Positions 22,854 through 33,580 of a stretch of 64,000 bases of DNA are shown one piece after another. The translations under genes were made by a program, and so were the position numbers. Origin of the DNA: Heterobasidion occidentale (taxonomy: Eukaryota > Basidiomycota > Agaricomycetes > Russulales > Bondarzewiaceae); NCBI GenBank assembly GCA_039111635.1, contig JBCAQO010000001.1:2232001-2296000 (forward strand). Reading direction: 5' to 3'. The notes under the pieces were generated by a model that was not told the origin of the DNA, searched no databases, and worked only from the letters and a program-made list of their open reading frames with translations. Position 1 is the first letter of the stretch, and every line of letters begins with the position of its first letter.

Positions 22854-23667
22854 ATGCGTTTCTTCTCCTCCACCCTCGTCGTCGCTTCCCTCGCCGTCTC
22901 TGCTCTTGCCGTGGCGCACTCCAGTGTCTCCGGCCACGTTCACGCAAGGCGTTGCAGCCGTCGCGCTTCCACCTCCGCCGTCGCTTCTCCCGCCTCTTCC
23001 TCTGCCGCCTCCTCCGTTCAGCCCGTCGCCTCCTCATCCGCTATCCCCGCCTCCTCCTCCTCCTCCCACTCCGCCCCTGCCGCGACCTCGTCCTCACCCG
23101 CTGCCGCTACCCCCACTGCTGCCTCTGACAGCACTATCGGCGGCGAGAGCTACCTCTCGGGCTCTCAGGCCGGCCAGGGTATGTCCCTCCTTCCACCGAC
23201 ACTTCTTTTGCTCATCTCATTTTCATCTCAGGTACCTACTACGGCACTGGCTTGGGTGCGTGCGGTATCACCAACACCGACACCGACTACATCGCCGCCG
23301 TCAGCAAGCTCTTGTTCGACACCTACCCGTGAGTACCATCTCTCTCGCCGCGACACCAACTCCCAATTTTAATCCTATTCTGCTTTCCTCAGCGGTTACG
23401 CCGGTGTCAACCCCAACAACAACCCTGTTTGCGGCAAGAAGATCAAGGCTAACTGTGCGTACTTCTTCCCGTGCCCTTCTCTGTCAGACCAAGATGCTTA
23501 CATGGTTCATTTCCATAACAGACCAGGGCAAGAGCGTTACCATCACCGTGACCGACCGCTGCGAGGCTTGCAAGATCACCGACCTCGACTTCTCCCCGAC
23601 CGCGTTCTCCCAGCTTGCGGATCAGTCCATCGGCCGCATCAGCGGTATGACCTGGAACTGGGTCTGA
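22854..23667 (+). CDS. Secreted double-psi beta-barrel (RlpA/expansin-like) protein
   Basis: Small secreted protein of the family that includes cerato-platanin-like and barwin/expansin-like barrels, often expressed in fruiting bodies. The signal peptide is MRFFSSTLVVASLAVSALAVA, followed by a Ser/Ala/Pro low-complexity linker of about 85 residues. The barrel spans four exons: GTYYGTGLGACGITNTDTD, IAAVSKLLFDTY, NPVCGKKIK, and VTITVTDRCEACKITDLDFSPTAF. The TDRC..C...DLD.SP.AF block with its Asp residues is the DPBB signature. It ends ISGMTWNWV. No C-terminal anchor is seen, so free secretion is likely. The substrate is unknown. Confidence 0.85.
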
Positions 23668-24778
23668 GCCCTCCCTTCCCCCTTCGGGATCCGTGCTGTC
23701 CTTCCAACCCCTTCCTCTATTATTATTGGGTTCCGAGCTCGCTCATCCCCTTCTGGTACTTATAATTCCTCTATTGCACATACATACTTGCTCGGTTTCG
23801 ACGCCTGGGCGTTCTCTTCTGCTCTCCCACCGCGTGCGGAGGGGAAGCAGACGAGCTAGGATGACCGCCGTGCGCACAGCCTTTTCGTCGTGTTACCTGG
23901 TATATCGCATGTCGCTATTTGTAGCACGACCTGTCGAGCTTGCCTCGACGCCTGCTGGTCTCGCACTCGCTCCGTTATTCTTTCTATTGCTATAATTATG
24001 TTGTATTGCCACAGAAGCCTCTGTGGGGTAGATGAAACAATGGGAACTCGTTCTTTGGGCAGTCTGAACTTGACCGAATCGCTTTGAATTATCTCATCTC
24101 TTTCATCATCATCGGCTTTCATCATCTAAACGCTCCGCATCCAGATAACCTAGTAGAGGTTTGAAGAAGTTCGGTATTAATAAACAGAGCTCTTCGCGAG
24201 GAACGCAATCAGTCGGACTTCAGTCGGCCGACCGACGGTACGAGCAATATCCACCAGCCCTCTAAGTACTTAATCGAGGAGTGTCATCGCCTAATGCGCA
24301 CAATTTCAATTTCAACCACCAAGCATTCGCAGAGTACGTACTGGGTGCGGCCAAGCGCCACGACCGTGAGATCCGTAGCTAACATTGGGAGGGACACTGC
24401 CTAGCACTGCCCAGTCGCAGTACACATGCAGCACGGATGGGCACGCCGTTCCCAAGAGACAGCCAGGTGGAGCGGGTCGCATGGGAAGACACAGCCCTCG
24501 TATTTCATACATAGCGGCAGCAAAGCGCACTGATGAAAATCCTCCCAGCTGTTTCCCAAATGCCCTGCCGAATTTCGGCGCTCCTCGTTGCTCCCGCTTG
24601 CAGTGGGCGACATCGGACGAGGACCTGACCGTTTCGACCGTTGTCAGTCATTGGCTCAAATCGGTGGGCGTTGTTGGTAACTGCCGCCGCAGAGTTGCCC
24701 GTTGACAGGAATTGCTGGGAATGATGGTCGGGTGACACATGTTCAGAGCAAATAAAGATACGCGAAGTATAGTAATCG
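23668..24778. other. Intergenic, no gene seen
   Basis: 1.1 kb between the convergent ends of the DPBB gene and IPI1. Open frames lack conserved motifs or splice support. Confidence 0.5.
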
Positions 24779-27703
24779 TCAAACCCTATGGAAGACCTGG
24801 TCGGGAAACGCGGGTATCTCTACCCAGTACTGCTCTTGGGCCGTCCCGGCTACGGCCATGCGCACTGCATTGTCCAGCCGCTCCTCCACGCCACCAAGCC
24901 TGAAAAGGGTGGCCACGACGTCGAGCGCGAGCGTGCGAAGCGTCGGGCGCTCGAGTTTCGTGTACGGCCCAGGGAGCGCGCCGCGGGTTGGATGAGAGAT
25001 GATGAAATAAGGCACCAAGCGTGACCGGACGGCATCGAGGACCTGCACAGAACATCTCAGTCGGAGATTATTCGCGTGATTTAGAGGTGGATGGCATACC
25101 TCTGAATGAACGAAGGCCGATCGAAGCTGAAATAACCGCAGGAGGAAGCGCAGGATCGTCTGCAACGATGCGTCAGTCACACAACAGTGTCAAAGAACAT
25201 GATGAGCGCAACAAACCTCCGTCGCTGGAGGGTCTTCCGTGCCGAGCTCCCAAAGCGTCTTGGGCAGTTGCGAGATCCATTGTTCCATTTTTTTACTCTC
25301 CGTAGGAAATTGGCTTAATTTGAAAACTCCCGTATACTGCGGGCATGATTCAAGCTGACGCATTCGAATCAACGTGAGAACACACTCGTGGCGGCAGAAA
25401 AGACTCACAAGCACCAAACGGGAGACGAATTCCACCGTCGAGCGCTTCACCGCTGACATAGACGAACACCGCATGGCGTGGTCAATCGTGGCCTCCAACA
25501 CAGGTCTAGACAGCTCTGGGGTGCTGTTCAGCAGCGACCAAATCGTGGGCAGGAGTGCGATGTATGCCTGGGCGGGGATCGGTCGCGCGACAGTATGCGA
25601 GCTCAGTGCCTCACCTCGGAGGACCGTGACCACGTATTCACCAACGCGCTCGACTCGAAGAGACGAGGCGCTGGCGAGAGCGAGACCCGTAATACGGGCC
25701 TTCCCGCGAGTGGTCGGTGGTTTCTCAGGATTTTGAGAGGACGCAAGCACGAGGAGGGAGGTTAGCTCGCAATAGATAAGATTGAGATCTTGAAAAGCAT
25801 GTTCCATCTCCGGAGATAGTCAGCATATCCCTTCGATCGAAGGATCCGGAGGAGCCATACCTTGATATCCCGTCTCATTACAGCGCTCAACTGGAATGGG
25901 AAATGAGTAGCCATGTGTCCCAAGAGTGCTTTCAAGTCTTCTTGAATAGAGCTTTTTTTGATCTATAGAGTGAACGGAAACGCGTGAGAAGGAGATATAA
26001 GCCGAGATATGAATAGTCTACTTCAGGGTTCTGCAACAGATATCCATCAAGGGTGCGGTATATCTCAGCGCTCGCCACAATTAACCCCAATTCCATTTCT
26101 GGAGGGGGCAAGCTAGGCGAGAACACGACAGGCGAGCAGTCGATAAAAGTCGATAAAAGCGTAGGGTGAAGTGCCCGTGCGAGCCGCTGTTCGCTTGTAT
26201 TGAGAGAGAGCCTCTGGTAATGCCATAAAGTCACTCACAGATTCGTAATCTGAGCTGAGTTGACCGCCGTCCGATTGAATCATGTCGGCAAACGTGGACT
26301 TCGACATGAAGTCTGAGCACTCCTGAAAAGTCAACGGAACGTCTGCACTAGAGTCAACATGACTGAAAGTTCCAATGAACCTCTCATCGCCTGCTTCAAG
26401 TTCAGTCTCGGGTTTCCAATACCGTACTCGTGGTGTATCGCCAGGCAAGTTTTGTGATGTTGATCTCAGCAGTGTATCGAACGATCTGTAAGCTTCCTGG
26501 CTAGAGAATGAAGACGCGTGATACCACGTGGACCTTGATGGCTGAGAAGCGTCGTTCTCAAACGAGGTAGTTTGTGGTGGTGATAGTGCATGACGGAGAA
26601 ATTTTGAAAGAGACCTCAAGACGACTAATTTCGACTGGGATGTTAGCGTCAGAGTAGAATTGCATTGGATGAGAATGACCGGAGAGACTCACCGTGACGG
26701 ATAACACGACACTTGCGGTTGATGTCGCTTGGACAGGTCCTGTGTCTAGCGGAGAATTGCATAAGACTGAGCTATATCCTGGACATATGGGTCCGCACCT
26801 GCGCCTTCCCCAAACGTTGTCCCTGCATTCAAGATGCCGAGGTATCCTTCCAGAACACGCCTCCCATGTCCTCCCTTTCCGTCTTTCCACCCACTCACAA
26901 CTACTTCCGGAATGAGATCCAAGAATAGATCTAAGAAGCGGATTGCATCAACCCGAATCTCCGGAAAGATATGGGTTTGCGCCGAAGTGGTAAACAGGAG
27001 AAGCAGCGGGGAGTGTGGAACCAGAGTCTCCTGAACTTGCGATGAGTGGGATGGACTTTCGGTGGAGAGAGGTGCATACATGTGGAATTCGAGGGAGAAG
27101 CCAGCCAAGGAACACGAGCAATGCCTTTCGAACGCTGGCATCCTGGCAGATAGGTTAACCATGTAGCTCATGTCGATTGCATTGAGATCGCGCACCTCGT
27201 CAGCAATGATCCGAACAGAAGCCCCCACAAACGGGGTGAGAGAGGATTCGACTAGCTCAGGATAATTCTCAAACAATTCGCGAAAACCCATCAGAGCATC
27301 TGATGGCCATGGCTAATCAATTCAATACTGAATGGCAACCAAAAAATACTCACCCTTTCTCGTCCCTGCGTTATAATGTTTCAAATGCGCAATTAAATCA
27401 TCGAAGGTGAGCCTGCGCTTGGTCGTCGGCGTATCATCATATCGCTGTACAGAAATGCTCTGCGTGGGAAGCGCAATGGCTGTTGTTCATCCAAGTAAGA
27501 CTATGGTGCTTCCGAAAGATGTATAGACTCACATCGAGCCTTGAAAGATGTGTCGATTGCATTGGTCGGCCGCTGCTTTCCCTTGCCTAATTTGAGTTTG
27601 GCTTTCTGGATATCAGACGTTATTGAATGGAGAACAACAATAAGAGCCAGCTTACCGAAAAGTCGGCAACTTTATCCTTTCTCTTTTTCGCGCTTTTAGG
27701 CAT
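24779..27703 (-). CDS. IPI1: Pre-rRNA-processing protein Ipi1 (TEX10-like), Rix1 complex
   Basis: Nucleolar/nucleoplasmic component of the Rix1-Ipi3-Ipi1 complex that assists 60S maturation. The start at 27703 gives MPKSAKKRKDKVADF, an intron, KAKLKLGKGKQRPTNAIDTSFKAR, an intron, then LPTQSISVQ, RLTFDDLIAHLKHYNAGTRK, and DALMGFRELFENYPELVESSL. K.KLGK....NATDTSFK.R is the Ipi1 N-terminal signature. Helical ARM-type exons continue to the stop at 24779, for example TTSAQTHIFPEIRVDAIRFLDLFLDLIPEVV. The basic N-terminus suits nuclear import. Roughly ten or more exons are involved, and those in the 3' half are less certain. Confidence 0.8.
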
Positions 27704-28640
27704 TGCAATGCGACGTTCAGGAGGAAGAAATATTGGCTTTCCTTTTTGGGATCTAAGAGGATTCACGAGGGTTCACGTGCATGTGTGTGCCTTCCCGTGC
27801 AATTCAGACTAGCGTGAATGGTTTCGAAGTTGACTTGTCAAGCTTCAAAGTTACTGGACACGCTACTGAATCAACAATTGATCCTTCGCAGTGTATTCTG
27901 CTGTTCGTTCAATCTTTTATCCGTACATATATCCAAAACCAAGACCTCGCGACCCACAGTCTCAACTTTTCCATCATGATTCATGACCATGAATCCATGC
28001 TAAAGTATCTCTGTAAATAAATAGACAGAATGATCAGATCAATATCCACATAGTTTTCGAATGCACGCATCAGCTATAGATCCAATTCCAGAGCAGTAGT
28101 GATACTTGATGTTCGCGGTTACCATGAACTAAACATCTGAGCCTGAGTGAAGTAAGAAGATCACCACGCCGTTATCTTACCCTCTGTGATCGGGGCCCCA
28201 GCATTCGAACATTGCTGTGTATATGGTGTTGTTATCGAAGGTGTAGACGACGTCGTAGCTGGACATCACCGCCAGTGATGCAAACACTTGGTGGGCAGCG
28301 GAGGAAGCAATGCCTGGACCTACAAACCTCAATGCCTCTTTTGAAGGCGTGTGCAGATTCGTTGTTCTTCCGCAATCATGATGATTTTATGCCCATGTGT
28401 TCGGAAGGTCCCCCAGGATCGTGCCTATTGACCCGCGTGTATCCCTCATGATTATGAGAATAGCATGAAGGAAGAATGACATATCGGTTCACTATGCGCA
28501 GTGCCACCCCTTCCATATGGGCCAACTTCACATATGTGGAAGTCCTCTTGCTAAGGCCACCTTAGCGCAAGCATGCTATATTAAAAGGGGACTGACCGGT
28601 TCGACTAACTGGTACTCTGTGGGCCTGGATTTGAAGGCGA
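27704..28640. other. Intergenic, nothing recognised
   Basis: AT-richer stretch upstream of IPI1 with only short open frames and no conserved motif. The 5' part should contain the IPI1 promoter. The rest may hold degraded remains of the exonuclease described next. Confidence 0.4.
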
Positions 28641-29173
28641 TAGGTCAATGCTGAATATGTTCAAAGAGCGACTCCGGGTTCCATCGATACTCCCTCATCT
28701 TCCGCGCTATCGTCAATTCCAGAGTGGCGCAAAGTACTTGTCGGAGACCTTCTTGAAACTGCTCTAACGAAGAAAATGTGTATCGGGCAGTTGGCTCTGG
28801 GCGCTACACAGGTATGGCAGGCGCAGCTGTTAGGGAACATGGTCTTGAGGTTCCAGTCGCCGCATGTCACAAACACATATGACGCCGGATCCTCGAATAG
28901 GCCGTGTAACTCAATGAACTAAGAGCGATGATCCCAGACAGCTGACCATAGGTCTGTCTTGTTCATAGTTTCCTGAGTGTTTTTTCTTAACGACACGCGG
29001 TACCCAGAGCACAACATGCTTGCATGGAGGGTATCACCACGTACCTGGTTGTCCCAATCATTGTACGCAAGAGTAGGAAGTTCAAGAATATCTTGTCCTC
29101 CCTCTAAGACATGTCGCTTCGAAGTCAAGATGGCCCGAGGAGCAAGTGACCCTAGTGAACGTTGGCGATTCAT
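28641..29173 (-). pseudogene. Broken ERI1-like DEDDh 3'-5' exonuclease remnant
   Basis: Three DEDDh exonuclease landmarks are visible in order on the minus strand but not in one frame. HLDFEATC (the DxE motif; bases near 29120-29100) runs into a stop. GGQDILELPTLAYNDWDNQ lies one frame over and would connect if a single A were removed, reading DFEATC-LEGGQDILELP. After a possible intron, FIELHGLFEDPASYVFVTCGDWNLKTMFPNSC (split here at an acceptor before FIEL) matches the family block around CGDWDLKTM. RHSGIDD, the final H...D motif, comes last. No good start codon, and the spacing between motifs is short. It is probably a decayed copy, but sequencing errors cannot be excluded. Confidence 0.5.
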
Positions 29174-29649
29174 TGTCGGATACTAGATAGTGTGCCCTAA
29201 AGATTCTTGATAAGAGATAAGCAGAGCATATGGTGTTAGGTCATTGATGTTTGGAAAACCTATAGTAGTAGCTCAGAGAAACACTTTGCACAATCACTGA
29301 TCTGCAGCTTATACTACGCCGGCGATGAATGTAGCTTGCCAACAATGAGTCAGAATGGCATCCGGGCACAGACGTTACTTAGCTGTTGAACGTCGAAGAG
29401 TCAAGATGATCAATGGGTTAGCGCCCAAAAGATCGAGGACAGTTGACAGGCAGTAATACTGTCAAACATCAACAGAAGAATCAACATGTGCATGCTATTA
29501 CAATGACAACTATGATACTCCCGTAAGTTAACATGGAAGATATGTTGGACGGGCGGGCGTCAAGGTTCGTGAATGTATGCGCGGCACATCGCAAGGCAGT
29601 CGCAAGTAATAATTGTCCCAAGCATAGACAGATAAAATTGTTCGCCTCT
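29174..29649. other. Intergenic, nothing recognised
   Basis: 476 bp between the exonuclease remnant and the 3' end of NPC2. Only short frames. Confidence 0.45.
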
Positions 29650-30408
29650 TCACCAGCCTAGCTTGGGAAGGGGGAAGGGCTTCTTCATAAAGTCCACAAC
29701 CAAGTCCAAGCATAACAAGTCGTCATCATCAACGGTATATCCACGGACATTGACCGTGAATTTGGCTAAACATGGCTCAACATGTGGAGGAAGACTAGAT
29801 CAGTGAAGCACTCACCCTGTGGGATTTCCTTGGGTAATGTGACCGTCTGCTCGACCTCATAATAACCCTTCTCAACAGGACACCGCACAGATGCATTCGC
29901 ATTTCGACTATTCTCGGTGATAAGCAAGGACGATTGACGAATATCTCCGATATATACGTACGCCTCCTCGCAGACATCGAATTGCTTGTGCAGAAGCTTG
30001 ATTAGACCCAATTTCACGGTCACATCGGCGTATGCCCCCTCCTAATGATCAGGATGGTCAGACACAGTGGACTAATGCTATGGGCAAGAAGGGCGTGCCT
30101 CTACTTCATCTTGCGCAGTACCTTTGACCAGGACAGTTAGGTCCTGGCCAGGCTTAGGAGGGTCGGGAGTCACCTCGATGGACTCGATTTGAACCGGATC
30201 AGAGGCGGAACCTAGGAGCCACTCAGTTTTTGGCCACTGCCGAAAACAACGAATTCGACTGCGAACCACAATTGGACCAACTCCATTTATCCGTACTGTG
30301 TACAGGGAGCCTGTGAGCGACGAGTGCCTCCTGTTGATGAACAGGATTCGCGATGGAGACACCAAAAAGACTCAAAACCAGGACGGAAAGGACAGAAAGG
30401 CGTGCCAT
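29650..30408 (-). CDS. NPC2: NPC2/ML-domain phosphatidylglycerol/phosphatidylinositol transfer protein
   Basis: Small soluble lipid (sterol or phosphoinositide) carrier of the vacuole or secretory pathway. The signal peptide is MARLSVLSVLVLSLFGVSIA. The ML fold follows through four or five exons: WSWSNCG, ASDPVQIESIEVTPDPPKPGQ, LTVLVKGTAQDEVE, EGAYADVTVKLGLIKLLHKQFDVCEEA, NASVRCPVEKGYYEVEQTVTLPKEIP, and AKFTVNVRGYTVDDDDLLCLDLVVDF ending at the stop 29650. The conserved cysteines (NCG, DVCEE, VRCPV, LLCLD) and the CP(V/I)..G.Y motif are as in fungal NPC2. All joins keep frame. Confidence 0.9.
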
Positions 30409-30835
30409 AGAGGGGGTCTTCAGAGGGTAGACGATGTAGTTGAACCAAGGCCTTCGATGAGGGGAGCTAAGGTGTCGTCACAGGTCGACACTCACCGTGA
30501 CAAGCATGTAACAATGCGGTCACTGCAGGAGCCTACTAGAGCCTACTGCGGTGCCAATATTCTCACTCCTTGAAGGCTGTCCACTCTTTCCAAGTTCCTC
30601 CCGCCGTCAGGGATCTCCTCGTCCTTGCCATCCAAATCGTCCCTTGGATTGTTTACTAGATCCACGAAGCTTGGGGAATCGACTACTAGTAATTCTCCTA
30701 TTCCGCTCTACCAGCCCGATTGAGTTGACAGCCTTCCATCATCCTCCATTCCTGATTCATCCAGCAACCAGCTCATAAATCTACTCCCTACATCGCGCCC
30801 CTTGGTTTGGCTCCCCGCCAGACACTTTCTTCACC
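30409..30835. promoter_or_regulatory. Divergent promoter region of NPC2 and the four-helix membrane protein
   Basis: 427 bp separate two outward-facing start codons. Pyrimidine-rich tracts lie before 30836. No individual binding site can be assigned. Confidence 0.45.
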
Positions 30836-31848
30836 ATGAAGGCTAGAGACTATTGCTGCTGCGCTATTCCAACCGTCAATGCCGGGGTTTACGCAGTCCT
30901 CACCGAACAGTTGTCATTAGGTATAATTGCTGGAACATTAGCCATTGCTACGCCTTCGAGTAGGTCGTTCGCATTTTTGAAGAGATCTCGAGCTGATAAA
31001 GAGTGTTGGTCCGATTAGTTGTGGGTGCTGCGACGCCGTCCTATGCATCGTGGATATTCGCTATCATTTGTTATGTGGGTGCTGGCATCCAGCTTTTCGG
31101 TTTCATGGGCGTCGCTAGGGTGGGTTGCTTTTTTTTTTGTTGATATGGCTGTCTTCATCGAAATTCATCATAGGAGAAGCCTATTGTCTTCCGCCGCTAT
31201 GTCACACTCCACATCATGATCACAGTCGCTGCATTCTCGGTCGCAGCCGTCTGGATTGCTCTGTCCGCAAGCCGCCATGGATCTGCCAAGACAAAGTGTA
31301 TCTCCAAGTTCTTCTCCTCTGGAGGTGCTGCCAGTGATCAGTTGTGCGAAATCTTCCCATGGGTGGATGTCGGTATCATGGGTGGTCTTTGGCTTCTTCT
31401 AGCTATTTCGCAGGTCCGACTTGTGTTTTCTGGCCTTCACTTGAAATCACTCACATGCCATACACAGTTCTATTTCTACACTGTTATCTCAGGGTACGGC
31501 GCTGGTCAGCGTGAAGACCACGGAAAGTATGACTCGATATACTCCGTCAAGCCACTCAACAACAGCATACCAATGACGAACCGTAACGATCCGTGGGACT
31601 CACGCGACTCTTTTGATGCCTCGAGACCTCGTAACGGACACACGAGACAAGAGAGCGCCGCTAGTGACACCGCTATGCTTAGCGGGCCTTATGGGCAACC
31701 CTTCCCCGATAGCCCTTCTTATCCTTCAGGCGTGTACACTCAAGATCCTCAACCCACTCCCCAATACAACCCCTATAACGACCCGTACTACTCTCACCCG
31801 GGTGGACTCAGCAAGCCTGAACAAGTCCAAGCTCATCCCGGTCAGTAA
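30836..31848 (+). CDS. Conserved fungal four-helix membrane protein, function unknown
   Basis: I know no function for it. The start MKARDYCCCAIPTVNAGVYAVL has a short Cys cluster near the membrane. Four hydrophobic segments follow: LGIIAGTLAIATPS, SWIFAIICYVGAGIQLFGF, ITVAAFSVAAVWIALSAS, and VDVGIMGGLWLLLAISQ. An intron then leads to FYFYTVISGYGAGQRED and a hydrophilic Pro/Tyr/Ser-rich tail of about 110 residues (PQPTPQYNPYNDPYYSH). The first exon joins the second in phase 1 (SI-VGAATPSYASW). The tetraspan layout with a long cytosolic tail resembles MARVEL/tetraspan-type proteins, but no diagnostic motif was seen. Confidence 0.75.
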
Positions 31849-33164
31849 TGTTCATGGATTGGCTTGTTCATCTTCGGCCTTCGTTGTTGGGCGGCACTTA
31901 GTGGCAGTTCACGCGGGTCGGTTGTTTCTCGACGCGTTGCGATCGCAATGTACTGACGCAAATATCTATTGCACATTAGCGGAGGGGTCGTTCGGGCGGA
32001 AAATGCCTCGGCTGCGCAAAGCGTTACCATATGACTACGGCTCCTAATTCCGGTGGACATTTTGTGTATTCAGAGATGAGAGATACTTATGCTCTTTTCG
32101 GACTTCTCTCTTCTGTTGATCTTGGGACATTCGCGATGGACATTGTCAGGATTAGAATCGCACAATGTAATTCGTAGGTACATCAAGCATCGTTGATCGC
32201 TTGGTCTTGGTCTAAGACACAGGTATATGCGTTGATAGCCGTCTCCGACAAGTTCTGGGACCAAAGGCCAGGATGCTCGAACATAAAATTCCTTGTCGCC
32301 TCCACCAGAAGATCACACTTCGACATCTGGCAATTCCTATGATCAGATTTGTTAGTCACAAAACAAAATTGCATCTATGTGTTGTATACCTTTGTGTACT
32401 CGATGACGACCAAATGTGACGGTTCCAACCTCTTACAGCATCCAGTGGATACACAGCTAGTCCCATGATATTATGAATATTCTTTAAACATCTTCCTCAC
32501 TCATTTCATCATAAACCTCCCGATGCCGAGAGCAAGTGGCAATGTAAGGGGATGTAAGGTGAGAAATCGCGGACAAGTGGGTCCAGTGCGGTCCACCAGG
32601 CTCCAGCCAGTCTCCAGCCGGCCGCTTGCCTTTGGCCTCGATGTTCTCGCATGTTTGGTCACTTATGGTCTTGTGTTCTCTTTCTCTCGCTCAGCTTCCT
32701 GTTTCGAGCCTCCTCAGGGTTTCTTTGCTCTAAATATGCACAAGTTCCCAACGTCGCTGATCAAGAACAATAGACCTCTGACAACATGCTGTCTCTGTAT
32801 TCCCTCCATTCTTGATCAAAACAAGACACCGCATGGCGTCGATACTTTTTGTCTTGCTTAATCGGCAGGCATGTTGTATTGACCGTGCTGTGCCATTGTC
32901 GGAGGCGTGCACATATGTCCTTGTCCGCGTTGTTTTCATCCCGTTGGCTGGGTTGCCGTAAACAACAAAATTTCCGTGACAGTTACCTCTCGGTATAACC
33001 CAAAATTTGGGACTGTCTGCTTGCGAGCGGCTGGCCCACTTCTTCCTTGCAAACCTCCTTCGGTCGCTGATTCTTCTCCCCCTTTTACCTCCCTCTGGCC
33101 GGGCCGCCTCTTTGCCCTCGAGCTCGTACATTCCCTACCATATCCATCCCTCGCCTTGTTCCCA
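31849..33164. other. Intergenic, no gene seen
   Basis: 1.3 kb between two plus-strand genes. Frames at 32070-32374 (minus) and 32523-32861 (plus) lack conserved motifs and splice support. The 3' end is the promoter of the small gene at 33165. Confidence 0.45.
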
Positions 33165-33580
33165 ATGCCAACAATTACAGAGGACTACGAAGTCCTTCTC
33201 AGGTTCTCCAACGATACACACGACTGCGCTACGGTACAGTTATCAAGGGATTACGGCAGAAATACTGGCGCAATCGTGTTATTCCATCCAGGAGAAGTTG
33301 TCACACTTATACTCGAGGCGGGCTCCACGTACAGATACGTTTTGAAAACGCGGTCAAAAGTGGCAAGCGTGTCGTAAGTCCTGGTTATCCGTTGTTATAG
33401 CGCATGGCTTCTCAATGATGCGACAGAGCGCGAACGTGGAGAGATGTTCAGTGCGCAGTATCGCAGCTGTTTGCAAGCGCAGGTTCGCAATCACAAGCAG
33501 GCTCGATGACCGCTGTGACTGGGGTCACTGTTGATCGTATATGGCGGGACTATCGGTTCAGTATGTGGGATGACCCGTAG
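33165..33580 (+). CDS. Small hypothetical protein, two exons
   Basis: Not recognised. Exon 1 starts MPTITEDYEVLLRFSNDTHDCATVQLSRDY and runs to KTRSKVASVS. A 60-nt-class intron with a GTAAGT donor and GACAG acceptor joins to ARTWRDVQCAVSQLFASAG and ends DRIWRDYRFSMWDDP. About 120 residues, no signal peptide or membrane segment, with predicted beta-strands in exon 1 (AIVLFHPGEVVTLILEAGSTYRYVL). The ATG follows a pyrimidine-rich leader. Coding status rests on good splice sites and clean joined frame. Confidence 0.6.

Noticed and set aside
22852..23037. Arg-rich frame opposite the secreted DPBB gene
   Set aside because: Antisense shadow of the Ser/Ala/Pro linker.
28595..28613. T-arm-like sequence ACCGGTTCGACTAACTGGT
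   Set aside because: No matching acceptor, D-arm or anticodon arm around it, so not a tRNA.
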